This document shows positions 1-13,425 of a DNA stretch of 64,000 nt, piece by piece. The stretch lies in NCBI GenBank assembly GCA_947579665.1, contig OX388350.1, positions 33,761,393 to 33,825,392 of the forward strand, written 5' to 3'. Position 1 is the stretch's first letter. Each line of letters begins with the position of its first letter. A program made the position numbers and the translations under genes. Source of the DNA: Sympetrum striolatum (Eukaryota; Arthropoda; Insecta; Odonata; Libellulidae). The notes under the pieces were generated by a model. It saw only the letters and a list, made by a program, of their open reading frames with translations, did not search any database and was not told the origin of the DNA.

Positions 1-1740
1 TATTTCCCACATTTAATGAAATTCTAAGCGAAAAAAGCAACGAAAACGGATAATTTTAGCAAAAATTCGATTTTTTTCCTCAATTTTGCCTTTATTTCCC
101 ACATTTAATAAAATTCTAAGCGAAAAAAGCAACGAAAATGGATAATTTTAGCGAAAATTCAATTTTTTTCCATAATTTTGCCTTTATTTCCCACATTTAA
201 TCAAATTCTAAGCGAAAAAAGAAACGAAAATGGATAATTTTATCAAAAATTCAATTTTTTTCCTCTATTTTGCCTTTATTTCCCACATTTAAAAAAATTC
301 TAAATGAAAAAAGCAACGAAAACGGATAATTTTAGCGAAAATTCAATTTTTTTCCTCTATTTTGCCTTTATTTCCCTTATTTAAAAAAATTCCTAATGAA
401 AAAAGCAACGAAAACGGATAATTTTTGCGAAAATTCAATTTTTTTCCTCAATTTTGCCATTATTTCCCACATTAAATCACATTATGAGCGATAAAGCAAC
501 GTTTAATGGATAATTTTGGCGATAATTCAATTTTTTTTTGTTAATTTTGCCTTTATTTTGCACATTTAATCAAAATCTAAGCGAGAAAAGCAACGAAAAC
601 GGATAATTTTAGCGATAATTTAATTTTTTTCCTCAATTTTGCCTTTATTTCCCACATTTAATCAAATTCTAAGCAAAATAAGCAAGGAAAACGGAAAATT
701 GTAGTGAAAATTCAATTTTTTTCCTCAATTTTGCCTTTATTTCCCACATTTAAAAAAAATTCTAAATGAGAAAAGCAACGAAAACGGATCATTTTAGCAA
801 AAATTCAATTTTTTTTCCTCAATTTTGCATTTATTTCCCACATTTAATCAAATTCTAAGCGAAAAAAGCAACGAAAAGGGATAATTTTAGCAAAAATTCA
901 ATTTTTTTGCTCAATTTTGCCTTTATTTCCTACATTTAATAAAATTCTAAGCGAAAAAAGCAACGAAAACCTATAATTTTAGCGAACATTCAATTTTTTT
1001 CCATAATTTTGCCTTTATTTCCCACATTTAATCAAATTCTAAGCGAAAAAAGCAACGAAAATGGATAATTTTATCTAAAATTCAATTTTTTTCCTCTATT
1101 TTGCCTTTATTTCCCACATTTAATAAAAATTCTAAGCGAAAAAAGCAACGAAAACGGATAATTTTAGCGAAAATTCAATTTTTTTCCATAATTTTGCCTT
1201 TATTTCCCACATTTAATCAAATTCTAAGCGAAAAATGCAACGAAAATGGATAATTTTAGCAAAAATTCAATTTTTTTCCTCTATTTTGCCTTGATATCCC
1301 ACATTTAAAAAAATTCTAAATGAAAAAAGCAACGAAAACGGATCATTTTAGCAAAAATTCAATTTTTTTTCCTATTTTGCATTTATTTCCCACATTTAAT
1401 AAAAATTCTAAGCGAAAAAAGCAACGAAAACGGATAATTTTAGCAAAAATTCAATTTTTTTCCTCAATTTTGCCTTTATTTTCCACATTTAATAAAATTC
1501 TAAGCGAAAAAAGCAACGAAAACGGATAATTTTAGCGAAAATTCAATTTTTTTCCTCTATTTTGCCTTTATTTCCCACATTTTAAAAAATTCTAAATGAG
1601 AAAAGCAACGAAAACGGATAATTTTAGCGAATATTCAATTTTGTCCTCAATTTTGCCTTTATTTCCCACATTTAATCAAATTCTAAGCGAAAAAAGCAAC
1701 GAAAACGGATAATTTTAGCGAAAATTCAATTTTTTCCTCA
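1..1740. repeat. Partial copy of higher-order block P (P0)
   Basis: This segment repeats the right-hand part of block P. Base 1 corresponds to 7,181, 11,696 and 21,615. Shared markers in the same order include TTTAATGAAATTC, a TTCGATTTTT monomer, TTCCCTTATTT near 372, GGATAATTTTGGCG near 509-523, AACCTATAATTTT near 968 and CTTGATATCCC near 1,290. It carries private changes against the copy 7,180 bp downstream, for example GGAAAATTGTAG near 693. The left end is cut by the window edge, so the block probably continues upstream. Confidence 0.85.
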
Positions 1741-4015
1741 ATTTTTTTATTTCCCACAATTTAAAAAATTCTAAATGAAAAAAGCAACGAAAACGGATAA
1801 TTTTAGCGAAAATTCAATTTTTTTACTTAATTTTGCCTTTATTAGCCACATTTTATAAAATTCGTAGCGGAAAGAGATGAGAAAACGAATCATTTTTGCG
1901 AAAATTCAATTTTTTTCCTCAATTTTGCCTTTATTTCCCACATTTAATCAAATTTTTAGCGAAAAAAGCAACGAAAATGGACAATTTTAGCGAAAATTCA
2001 ATTTTTTTCCTCAATTTTGCCTTTATTTCCCACATTTAATCAAAATCTAAGCGAAAAAAGCAACGAAAACGGATAATTTTAGCGAAAATTAATTTTTTCC
2101 TCAATTTTGCATCTCTTTCTCACATTTATCCAAATTTTAAACGCAAAAAGCAACGAAAACGGATAATGTTTGCGAAAATTCAATTTTTTTCCTCAATTTT
2201 GCCATTATTTCCCACATTTAATCACATTATGAGCGAAAAAAGCAACGTTAAACGGATAATTTTAGCGATAATTCAATTTTTTTTCTCAATTTTGCCTTTA
2301 TTTCCCACATTTAATCAAAATCTAAGCGAGAAAAGCAACGAAAACGGATAATTTTAGTGAAAATTCAATTTTTTTCCTCAATTTTGCCTTTATTTCCCAC
2401 ATTTAATAAAATTCTAAGCGAATTAAGCTTCGAAAACGGATAATTTTAGAGAAAATTCAATTTTTTTCCTCAATTTTGCCTTTTTCCCACATTTAATCAA
2501 ATTCTAAGCGATAAAAGCAACGAAAATGGATAATTTTAGCAAAAATTCAATTTTTTTACTCTATTTTGCCTTTATTTCCCACATTTAAAAAATTGTAAAT
2601 GAAATAAAGCATCGAAAACGGATAATGTTAGAGAAAATTCAATTTTATTCCTAAATTTTGCCTTTATTTCCCACATTTAATCAAATTCTAAGCGAAAAAA
2701 GCAACGAAAATGGATAATTTTAGCGAAAATTAAATTTTTTCCTCAATTTTGCCTTTATTTCCCACATTTAATCAAAATCTTAGCGAAAAAAGCAACGAAA
2801 ACGGATAATTTTAGCGAAAATTCAATTTTTTCCTCAATTTTGCATCTCTTTCTCACATTTATCCAAATGCTAAACGCAAAAAGCAATTAAAACGGATAAT
2901 GTTTGCGAAAATTCAATTTTTTTCCTCAATTTTGCCATTATTTCCCACATTTAATCACATTATGAGCGAAAAAAGCAACATTAAACGGATAATTTTAGCG
3001 ATAATTCAATTTTTTTTTGTCAATTTTGCCTTTATTTCCCACATTTATTCAAAATCTAAGCGAGAAAAGTAACGAAAACGGATAATTTTAGAGAAAATTC
3101 AATTTTTTTCCTCAATTTTGCCTTTATTTCCCACATTTAATAAAATTCTAAGCGAAAAAAGTTTCAGAAACGGATAATTTTAGAGAAAATTCAATTTTTT
3201 TCCTCAATTTTGCCATTATATCCCACATTTAATCACATTATGAGCGAAAAAATCAACGTTTAAACGGATAATTTTAGCGAAAATTCAATTTTTTTCCTCA
3301 ATTTTGCCTTTATTTCCCACATTTAATCAAATTCTAAGCAATAAAAGCATCGAAAACGGATAATTGTAGCAGGAATTCAATTTTTTTCCTCAATTTTGCC
3401 TTTATTTCCCACATTTAATCAAATTCTAAGCGAAAAAGGCAACGAAAACGGATAATTTTATCGAAAATTCAATTTTTTTCCTCAATTTTGCCTTTATTTC
3501 CCACATTTAATCAAATTCTAAGCGAAATGAGCAACGAAAACGGATAATTTTAGCGAAAATTCAATTTTTTTCCTCAATTTTGCCTTTATTTCCCACATTT
3601 AATCAAAATCTAAGCGAAAAAAGCAACGAAAACGGATAATTTTAGCGAAAATTAATTTTTTCCTCAATTTTGCATCTCTTTCTCACATTTATCCAAATTT
3701 AAAACGCAAAAAGCAACGAAAACGGATAATGTTTGCGAAAATTAAATTTTTTTCCTCAATTTTGCCATTATTTCCCACATTTAATCACATTATGAGCGAA
3801 AAAAGCAACGTTAAACGGATAATTTTAGCGATAATTCAATTTTTTTTTCTCAATTTTGCCTTTATTTCCCACATTTAATCAAAATCTAAGCGAGAAAAGC
3901 AACGAAAACGGATAATTTTAGTGAAAATTCAATTTTTTTCCTCAATTTTGCCTTTATTTCCCATATTTAATAAAATTCTAAGCGAAAAAAACTTCGAAAA
4001 CGGATAATTTTATTG
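1741..4015. repeat. Higher-order block Q, first copy (Q0)
   Basis: This is the same monomer order as 13,426 onward and 23,345 onward. It includes a short monomer with TTTTTTTATTTCCCACAATTT, then GCGGAAAGAGATGAG, then monomers with GCATCTCTTTCTCAC followed by CACATTATGAGCG and AACGTTAAACGG. It lacks one 92-bp monomer (the GTTAGAGATAATTC type with AATTATGCC) that is present in the other two copies. The interval between matching markers is 846 bp here against 938 bp elsewhere. Near 4,015 the order switches to P-type monomers. Confidence 0.8.
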
Positions 4016-4400
4016 AAAATTCAATTTTTTTCCTCAATTTTGCCTTTATTTCCCACATTTAATCAAAATCTAAGCGAAAAAAGCAACGAAAACGGAAAAT
4101 TTTAGCGAAAATTCAATTTTATTCCTCAATATTGCCTTTATTTCCCACATTTATGAAAATTCTAAGCGAAAAAAGCAACGAAAACGGATAATTTTAAAGA
4201 TAATTCAATTTCTTTCCTCAATTATGACTTTATTTCCCACATTTAAATAAATTCTAAGCGAAAAAAAACAACGAAAACGGATAATTGTAGCAAAAATTCA
4301 ATTTTTTTCCTCAATTTTGCCTTTATTTCCCACATTTAATCAAATTCTAAGCGAAAAAAGCAACGAAAACGGATAATTTTAGCGAAAATTCAATTTTTTT
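4016..4400. repeat. Short P-type fragment between Q0 and P1
   Basis: About four monomers here match an internal stretch of block P (compare about 5,980-6,300 and 5,000-5,300). Markers are GGAAAATTTTAGCG, CAATATTGCC, CATTTATGAAAATTC, AATTATGACTTTATT and GGATAATTGTAGC. This looks like a remnant of a recombination event between P and Q. Boundaries are approximate. Confidence 0.6.
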
Positions 4401-7400
4401 CAATAATTTTGCCTTTCTTTCCCACATTTAATCAAATTCTAAGCCGAAAAAGCAACGAAAATGGATAATTTTAGCAAAAATTCAATTTTTTTCCTCTATT
4501 TTGCCTTTATTTCCCACATTTAAAAAAATTCTAAATGAAAAAAGCAACGAAAACGGATAATTTTAGCGAAAATTCAATTTTTTCCTCAATTTTGCATTTC
4601 TTTCTCACATTTATCCAAATTCTAAACGCAAAAAGAAACGAAAACGGATAATTTTTGCGAAAATTCATTTTTTTTTCTCAATTTTGCCTTTATTTCCCAC
4701 ATTTAATAAAATTCTAAGCGAAAAAAGCTTCGAAAACGGATAATTTTAGATAAAATTCAATTTTTATCCTCACTTTTGGCATTATTTCCCACATTTAATT
4801 ACATTATGTGCGAAAAAATCAATGTTAAACGGATAATTTTATTGATAATTCAATTTTTTTTGTCAATTTTGCCTTTATTTCCCACATTTAATCAAATTCT
4901 AAGCGAAAAAAAGCAACGAAAACGGATAATTTTAGTGAAAATTCAATTTTTTTCCTCAATTTTCCTTTATTTCCCACATTTAATCAAATTCTAAGCGAAA
5001 AAAGCAACGAAAACGGAAAATTTTAGCGAAAATTCAATTTTTTTCCTCAATATTGCCTTTATTTCCCACATTTATGAAAATTCTAAGCGAAAAAAGCAAC
5101 GAAAACGGATAATTTTAAAGAAAATTCAATTTCTTTCCTCAATTATGACTTTATTCCCCACATTTAAATAAATTCTAAGCGAAAAAAACAACGAAAACGG
5201 ATAATTGTAGCAAAAATTCAATTTTTTTCCTCAATTTTGCCTTTATTTCCCACATTTAATCAAATTCTAAGCGAAAAAAGCAACGAAAACGGATAATTTT
5301 AGCGAAAATTCAATTTTTTTCCTCAATTTTGCCTTTATTTCCCACATTTAACAAAATTCTAAGCGAAAAAAGGAACGAAAACGGATAATTTTAGCGAAAA
5401 TTCAATTTTTTTCCATAATTTTGCCTTTATTTCCCACATTTAATCAAATTCTAAGCCGAAAAAGAAACGAAAATGGATAATTTTACCAAAAATTCAATTT
5501 TTTTCCTCAATTTTGCCTTTATTTCCCACATTTAAAAAAATTCTAAATGAAAAAAGCAACGAAAACGGATAATTTTAGCGAAAATTCAATTTTTTCCTCA
5601 ATTTTGCATTTCTTTCTCACATTTATCCAAATTCTAAACGCAAAAAGAAACCAAAACGGATAATTTTTGCGAAAATTCATTTTTTTTTCTCAATTTTGCC
5701 TTTATTTCCCACATTTAATAAAATTCTAAGCGAAAAAAGCTTCGAAAATGGATAATTTTAGCGAAAATTCAATTTTTTTCCTCAATTTTGCCTTTATTTC
5801 CCACATTTAATCAAATTCTAAGCGAAATTAGCAACGAAAACGGATAATTTTAGCGAAAATTCAATTTTTTTCCTCAATTTTGCCTTTTTTTCACACATTT
5901 AATCAAATTCTAAGCGAAAAAACCAACGAAAACGGATAATTTTAGTGAAAATTCAATTTTTTTCCTCAATTTTGCCTTTATTTCCCACATTTAATCAAAA
6001 TCTAAGCGAAAAAAGCAACGAAAACGGAAAATTTTAGCGAAAATTCAATTTTTTTCCTCAATATTGCCTTTATTTCCCACATTTATGAAAATTCTAAGCG
6101 AAAAAAGCAACGAAAACGGATCATTTTAAAGAAAATTTAATTTCTTTCCTCAATTATGACTTTATTTCCCACATTTAAATAAATTCTAAGCGAAAAAAAA
6201 CAACGAAAACGGATAATTGTAGCAAAAATTCAATTTTTTTCCTCAATTTTGCCTTTATTTCCCACATTTAATCAAATTCTAAGCGAAAAAAGCAACGAAA
6301 ACGGATAATTTTAGCGAAAATTCAATTTTTTTCCTCAATTTTGCCTTTATTTCCCACATTTAATCAAATTCTAAGCGAAAAAAGCACCGAAAACGGATAA
6401 TTTTAGCGAAAATTCAATTTTTTTTCCATAATTTTGCCTTTATTTCCCACATTTAATCAAATTCTAAGCGAAAAAAGCAACGAAAATGGATAATTTTATC
6501 AAAAATTCAATTTTTTTCCTCTATTTTGCCTTTATTTCCCACATTTAAAAAAATTCTAAATGAAAAAAGCAACGAAAATAGATAATTTTAGCGAAAATTT
6601 AATTTTTTTCCTCTATTTTGCCTTTATTTCCCACATTTAAAAAAAATTCTAAATGAAAAAAGCAACGAAAACGGATAATTTTTGCGAAAATTCAATTTTT
6701 TTCCTCAATTTTGCCATTATTTCCCACATTCAATCACATTATGAGCGAAAAAGCAACGTTTAATGGATAATTTTAGCGATAATTCAATTTTTTTTGTTAA
6801 TTTTGCCTTTATTTCGCACATTTAATCAAAATCTAAGCGAGAAAAGCAACGAAAACGGATAATTTTAGAGAAAATTCAATTTTTTTCCTCAATTTTGCCA
6901 TTATATCCCACATTTAATCACATTATGAGCGAAAAAATCAACGTTAAACGGATAATTTTAGCGAAAATTCAATTTTTTTCCTCAATTTTGCCTTTATTTC
7001 CCACATTTAATCAAATTCTAAGCGATAAAAGCATCGAAAACGGATAATTGTAGCAGGAATTCAATTTTTTTCCTCAATTTTGCCTTTATTTCCCACATTT
7101 AAAAAAAATTCTAAATGAAAAAAGCAACGAAAACGGATCATTTTAGCAAAAATTCAATTTTTTTTCCTCAATTTTGCATTTATTTCCCACATTTAATGAA
7201 ATTCTAAGCGAAAAAAGCAACGAAAACGGATAATTTTAGCAAAAATTCGATTTTTTTCCTCAATTTTGCCTTTATTTCCCACATTTAATAAAATTCTAAG
7301 CGAAAAAAGGAACGAAAATGGATAATTTTAGCGAAATTTCAATTTTTTTCCATAATTTTGCCTTTATTTCCCACATTTAATCAAATTCTAAGCGAAAAAA

Positions 7401-8915
7401 GAAACGAAAATGGATAATTTTATCAAAAATTCAATTTTTTTCCTCTATTTTGCCTTTATTTCCCACATTTAAAAAAATTCTAAATGAAAAAAGCAACGAA
7501 AACGGATAATTTTAGCGAAAATTCAATTTTTTTCCTCTATTTTGCCTTTATTTCCCTTATTTAAAAAAATTCCTAATGAAAAAAGCAACGAAAACGGATA
7601 ATTTTTGCGAAAATTCAATTTTTTTCCTCAATTTTGCCATTATTTCCCACATTAAATCACATTATGAGCGATAAAGCAACGTTTAATGGATAATTTTGGC
7701 GATAATTCAATTTTTTTTTGTTAATTTTGCCTTTATTTTGCACATTTAATCAAAATCTAAGCGAGAAAAGCAACGAAAACGGATAATTTTAGCGATAATT
7801 TAATTTTTTTCCTCAATTTTGCCTTTATTTCCCACATTTAATCAAATTCTAAGCAAAATAAGCAAGGAAAACGGATAATTTTAGTGAAAATTCAATTTTT
7901 TTCCTCAATTTCTCCTTTATTTCCCACATTTAAAAAAAATTCTAAATGAGAAAAGCAACGAAAACGGATCATTTTAGCAAAAATTCAATTTTTTTTCCTC
8001 AATTTTGCATTTATTTCCCACATTTAATCAAATTCTAAGCGAAAAAAGCAACGAAAAGGGATAATTTTAGCAAAAATTCAATTTTTTTGCTCAATTTTGC
8101 CTTTATTTCCTACATTTAATAAAATTCTAAGCGAAAAAAGCAACGAAAACCTATAATTTTAGCGAAAATTCAATTTTTTTCCATAATTTTGCCTTTATTT
8201 CCCACATTTAATCAAATTCTAAGCGAAAAAAGCAACGAAAATGGATAATTTTATCTAAAATTCAATTTTTTTCCTCTATTTTGCCTTTATTTCCCACATT
8301 TAATAAAAATTCTAAGCGAAAAAAGCAACGAAAACGGATAATTTTAGCGAAAATTCAATTTTTTTCCATAATTTTGCCTTTATTTCCCACATTTAATCAA
8401 ATTCTAAGCGAAAAATGCAACGAAAATGGATAATTTTAGCAAAAATTCAATTTTTTTCCTCTATTTTGCCTTGATATCCCACATTTAAAAAAATTCTAAA
8501 TGAAAAAAGCAACGAAAACGGATCATTGTAGCAAAAATTCAATTTTTTTTCCTATTTTGCATTTATTTCCCACATTTAATAAAAATTCTAAGCGAAAAAA
8601 GCAACGAAAACGGATAATTTTAGCAAAAATTCAATTTTTTTCCTCAATTTTGCCTTTATTTTCCACATTTAATAAAATTCTAAGCGAAAAAAGCAACGAA
8701 AACGGATAATTTTAGCGAAAATTCAATTTTTTTCCTCTATTTTGCCTTTATTTCCCACATTTAAAAAAATTCTAAATGAGAAAAGCAACGAAAACGGATA
8801 ATTTTAGCGAATATTCAATTTTGTCCTCAATTTTGCCTTTATTTCCCACATTTAATCAAATTCTAAGCGAAAAAAGCAACGAAAACGGATAATTTTAGCG
8901 AAAATTCAATTTTTT
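4400..8915. repeat. Higher-order block P, copy 1 (P1)
   Basis: A composite unit of about 4,515 bp (about 49 monomers). The next copy starts immediately after it. The diagnostic start TTTCAATAATTTTGCCTTTC occurs here near 4,398 and again near 8,914, and an open-frame marker at 8,500 recurs at 13,015, exactly 4,515 bp later. The two copies are almost identical. A visible difference is an A run one base longer near 4,905 in this copy and CAATTTCTCC near 7,905 in place of CAATTTTGCC. Near-identity suggests a recent tandem duplication. Confidence 0.88.
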
Positions 8916-11900
8916 TCAATAATTTTGCCTTTCTTTCCCACATTTAATCAAATTCTAAGCCGAAAAAGCAACGAAAATGGATAATTTTAGCAAAAATTCA
9001 ATTTTTTTCCTCTATTTTGCCTTTATTTCCCACATTTAAAAAAATTCTAAATGAAAAAAGCAACGAAAACGGATAATTTTAGCGAAAATTCAATTTTTTC
9101 CTCAATTTTGCATTTCTTTCTCACATTTATCCAAATTCTAAACGCAAAAAGAAACGAAAACGGATAATTTTTGCGAAAATTCATTTTTTTTTCTCAATTT
9201 TGCCTTTATTTCCCACATTTAATAAAATTCTAAGCGAAAAAAGCTTCGAAAACGGATAATTTTAGATAAAATTCAATTTTTATCCTCACTTTTGGCATTA
9301 TTTCCCACATTTAATTACATTATGTGCGAAAAAATCAATGTTAAACGGATAATTTTATTGATAATTCAATTTTTTTTGTCAATTTTGCCTTTATTTCCCA
9401 CATTTAATCAAATTCTAAGCGAAAAAAGCAACGAAAACGGATAATTTTAGTGAAAATTCAATTTTTTTCCTCAATTTTCCTTTATTTCCCACATTTAATC
9501 AAATTCTAAGCGAAAAAAGCAACGAAAACGGAAAATTTTAGCGAAAATTCAATTTTTTTCCTCAATATTGCCTTTATTTCCCACATTTATGAAAATTCTA
9601 AGCGAAAAAAGCAACGAAAACGGATAATTTTAAAGAAAATTCAATTTCTTTCCTCAATTATGACTTTATTCCCCACATTTAAATAAATTCTAAGCGAAAA
9701 AAACAACGAAAACGGATAATTGTAGCAAAAATTCAATTTTTTTCCTCAATTTTGCCTTTATTTCCCACATTTAATCAAATTCTAAGCGAAAAAAGCAACG
9801 AAAACGGATAATTTTAGCGAAAATTCAATTTTTTTCCTCAATTTTGCCTTTATTTCCCACATTTAACAAAATTCTAAGCGAAAAAAGGAACGAAAACGGA
9901 TAATTTTAGCGAAAATTCAATTTTTTTCCATAATTTTGCCTTTATTTCCCACATTTAATCAAATTCTAAGCCGAAAAAGAAACGAAAATGGATAATTTTA
10001 GCAAAAATTCAATTTTTTTCCTCAATTTTGCCTTTATTTCCCACATTTAAAAAAATTCTAAATGAAAAAAGCAACGAAAACGGATAATTTTAGCGAAAAT
10101 TCAATTTTTTCCTCAATTTTGCATTTCTTTCTCACATTTATCCAAATTCTAAACGCAAAAAGAAACCAAAACGGATAATTTTTGCGAAAATTCATTTTTT
10201 TTTCTCAATTTTGCCTTTATTTCCCACATTTAATAAAATTCTAAGCGAAAAAAGCTTCGAAAATGGATAATTTTAGCGAAAATTCAATTTTTTTCCTCAA
10301 TTTTGCCTTTATTTCCCACATTTAATCAAATTCTAAGCGAAATTAGCAACGAAAACGGATAATTTTAGCGAAAATTCAATTTTTTTCCTCAATTTTGCCT
10401 TTTTTTCACACATTTAATCAAATTCTAAGCGAAAAAACCAACGAAAACGGATAATTTTAGTGAAAATTCAATTTTTTTCCTCAATTTTGCCTTTATTTCC
10501 CACATTTAATCAAAATCTAAGCGAAAAAAGCAACGAAAACGGAAAATTTTAGCGAAAATTCAATTTTTTTCCTCAATATTGCCTTTATTTCCCACATTTA
10601 TGAAAATTCTAAGCGAAAAAAGCAACGAAAACGGATCATTTTAAAGAAAATTTAATTTCTTTCCTCAATTATGACTTTATTTCCCACATTTAAATAAATT
10701 CTAAGCGAAAAAAAACAACGAAAACGGATAATTGTAGCAAAAATTCAATTTTTTTCCTCAATTTTGCCTTTATTTCCCACATTTAATCAAATTCTAAGCG
10801 AAAAAAGCAACGAAAACGGATAATTTTAGCGAAAATTCAATTTTTTTCCTCAATTTTGCCTTTATTTCCCACATTTAATCAAATTCTAAGCGAAAAAAGC
10901 ACCGAAAACGGATAATTTTAGCGAAAATTCAATTTTTTTTCCATAATTTTGCCTTTATTTCCCACATTTAATCAAATTCTAAGCGAAAAAAGCAACGAAA
11001 ATGGATAATTTTATCAAAAATTCAATTTTTTTCCTCTATTTTGCCTTTATTTCCCACATTTAAAAAAATTCTAAATGAAAAAAGCAACGAAAATAGATAA
11101 TTTTAGCGAAAATTTAATTTTTTTCCTCTATTTTGCCTTTATTTCCCACATTTAAAAAAAATTCTAAATGAAAAAAGCAACGAAAACGGATAATTTTTGC
11201 GAAAATTCAATTTTTTTCCTCAATTTTGCCATTATTTCCCACATTCAATCACATTATGAGCGAAAAAGCAACGTTTAATGGATAATTTTAGCGATAATTC
11301 AATTTTTTTTGTTAATTTTGCCTTTATTTCGCACATTTAATCAAAATCTAAGCGAGAAAAGCAACGAAAACGGATAATTTTAGAGAAAATTCAATTTTTT
11401 TCCTCAATTTTGCCATTATATCCCACATTTAATCACATTATGAGCGAAAAAATCAACGTTAAACGGATAATTTTAGCGAAAATTCAATTTTTTTCCTCAA
11501 TTTTGCCTTTATTTCCCACATTTAATCAAATTCTAAGCGATAAAAGCATCGAAAACGGATAATTGTAGCAGGAATTCAATTTTTTTCCTCAATTTTGCCT
11601 TTATTTCCCACATTTAAAAAAAATTCTAAATGAAAAAAGCAACGAAAACGGATCATTTTAGCAAAAATTCAATTTTTTTTCCTCAATTTTGCATTTATTT
11701 CCCACATTTAATGAAATTCTAAGCGAAAAAAGCAACGAAAACGGATAATTTTAGCAAAAATTCGATTTTTTTCCTCAATTTTGCCTTTATTTCCCACATT
11801 TAATAAAATTCTAAGCGAAAAAAGGAACGAAAATGGATAATTTTAGCGAAATTTCAATTTTTTTCCATAATTTTGCCTTTATTTCCCACATTTAATCAAA

Positions 11901-13425
11901 TTCTAAGCGAAAAAAGAAACGAAAATGGATAATTTTATCAAAAATTCAATTTTTTTCCTCTATTTTGCCTTTATTTCCCACATTTAAAAAAATTCTAAAT
12001 GAAAAAAGCAACGAAAACGGATAATTTTAGCGAAAATTCAATTTTTTTCCTCTATTTTGCCTTTATTTCCCTTATTTAAAAAAATTCCTAATGAAAAAAG
12101 CAACGAAAACGGATAATTTTTGCGAAAATTCAATTTTTTTCCTCAATTTTGCCATTATTTCCCACATTAAATCACATTATGAGCGATAAAGCAACGTTTA
12201 ATGGATAATTTTGGCGATAATTCAATTTTTTTTTGTTAATTTTGCCTTTATTTTGCACATTTAATCAAAATCTAAGCGAGAAAAGCAACGAAAACGGATA
12301 ATTTTAGCGATAATTTAATTTTTTTCCTCAATTTTGCCTTTATTTCCCACATTTAATCAAATTCTAAGCAAAATAAGCAAGGAAAACGGATAATTTTAGT
12401 GAAAATTCAATTTTTTTCCTCAATTTTGCCTTTATTTCCCACATTTAAAAAAAATTCTAAATGAGAAAAGCAACGAAAACGGATCATTTTAGCAAAAATT
12501 CAATTTTTTTTCCTCAATTTTGCATTTATTTCCCACATTTAATCAAATTCTAAGCGAAAAAAGCAACGAAAAGGGATAATTTTAGCAAAAATTCAATTTT
12601 TTTGCTCAATTTTGCCTTTATTTCCTACATTTAATAAAATTCTAAGCGAAAAAAGCAACGAAAACCTATAATTTTAGCGAAAATTCAATTTTTTTCCATA
12701 ATTTTGCCTTTATTTCCCACATTTAATCAAATTCTAAGCGAAAAAAGCAACGAAAATGGATAATTTTATCTAAAATTCAATTTTTTTCCTCTATTTTGCC
12801 TTTATTTCCCACATTTAATAAAAATTCTAAGCGAAAAAAGCAACGAAAACGGATAATTTTAGCGAAAATTCAATTTTTTTCCATAATTTTGCCTTTATTT
12901 CCCACATTTAATCAAATTCTAAGCGAAAAATGCAACGAAAATGGATAATTTTAGCAAAAATTCAATTTTTTTCCTCTATTTTGCCTTGATATCCCACATT
13001 TAAAAAAATTCTAAATGAAAAAAGCAACGAAAACGGATCATTGTAGCAAAAATTCAATTTTTTTTCCTATTTTGCATTTATTTCCCACATTTAATAAAAA
13101 TTCTAAGCGAAAAAAGCAACGAAAACGGATAATTTTAGCAAAAATTCAATTTTTTTCCTCAATTTTGCCTTTATTTTCCACATTTAATAAAATTCTAAGC
13201 GAAAAAAGCAACGAAAACGGATAATTTTAGCGAAAATTCAATTTTTTTCCTCTATTTTGCCTTTATTTCCCACATTTAAAAAAATTCTAAATGAGAAAAG
13301 CAACGAAAACGGATAATTTTAGCGAATATTCAATTTTGTCCTCAATTTTGCCTTTATTTCCCACATTTAATCAAATTCTAAGCGAAAAAAGCAACGAAAA
13401 CGGATAATTTTAGCGAAAATTCAAT
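8916..13425. repeat. Higher-order block P, copy 2 (P2)
   Basis: This is a tandem copy of the preceding 4.5-kb block with the same monomer order throughout. At its right end the sequence runs into block Q, with TTTTTCCTCAATTTTTTTAT, where copy 1 runs back into the start of P. The breakpoint lies in one ordinary monomer (about 8,835-8,916), as expected from unequal exchange in register with the 92-bp repeat. Confidence 0.88.
10824..10915 (+). repeat. Representative 92-bp monomer
   Basis: This monomer matches the apparent consensus except for CACCG in place of CAACG near its end. It contains four CpG sites in the consensus form (two in AGCGAA, one in AACGAA, one in ACGG), a 7-base T run, a 6-base A run, and an interrupted palindrome with 6-bp arms around a central C. 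Its length is 2 modulo 3, so the reading frame rotates through successive monomers. That is why repetitive short open frames appear in the array without implying coding. Confidence 0.9.

Noticed and set aside
1320..1529. Open frame of 69 codons, recurring at 8,500, 13,015, 14,845 and 22,934
   Set aside because: It is the satellite read in frame. The peptide repeats every one to two monomers (FPTFN, LSEKSNENG) and stops at the TAA in GGATAA. There is no ribosome-binding or promoter context, and copies recur only because the block was duplicated.
2166..2351. Open frame of 61 codons, recurring at 13,953, 15,783, 18,079, 23,872, 26,350 and 28,280
   Set aside because: This is another satellite translation, starting at an ATG made by the AATGTTTGCG variant. 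Its conservation follows from DNA-level duplication.
10824..10915. CENP-B box in the monomer
   Set aside because: The minus strand has TTTTCGTTGC, which matches the start of the CENP-B box core (TTCG then TTG). The required downstream A and CGGG positions are not present, so the match is partial and likely chance.
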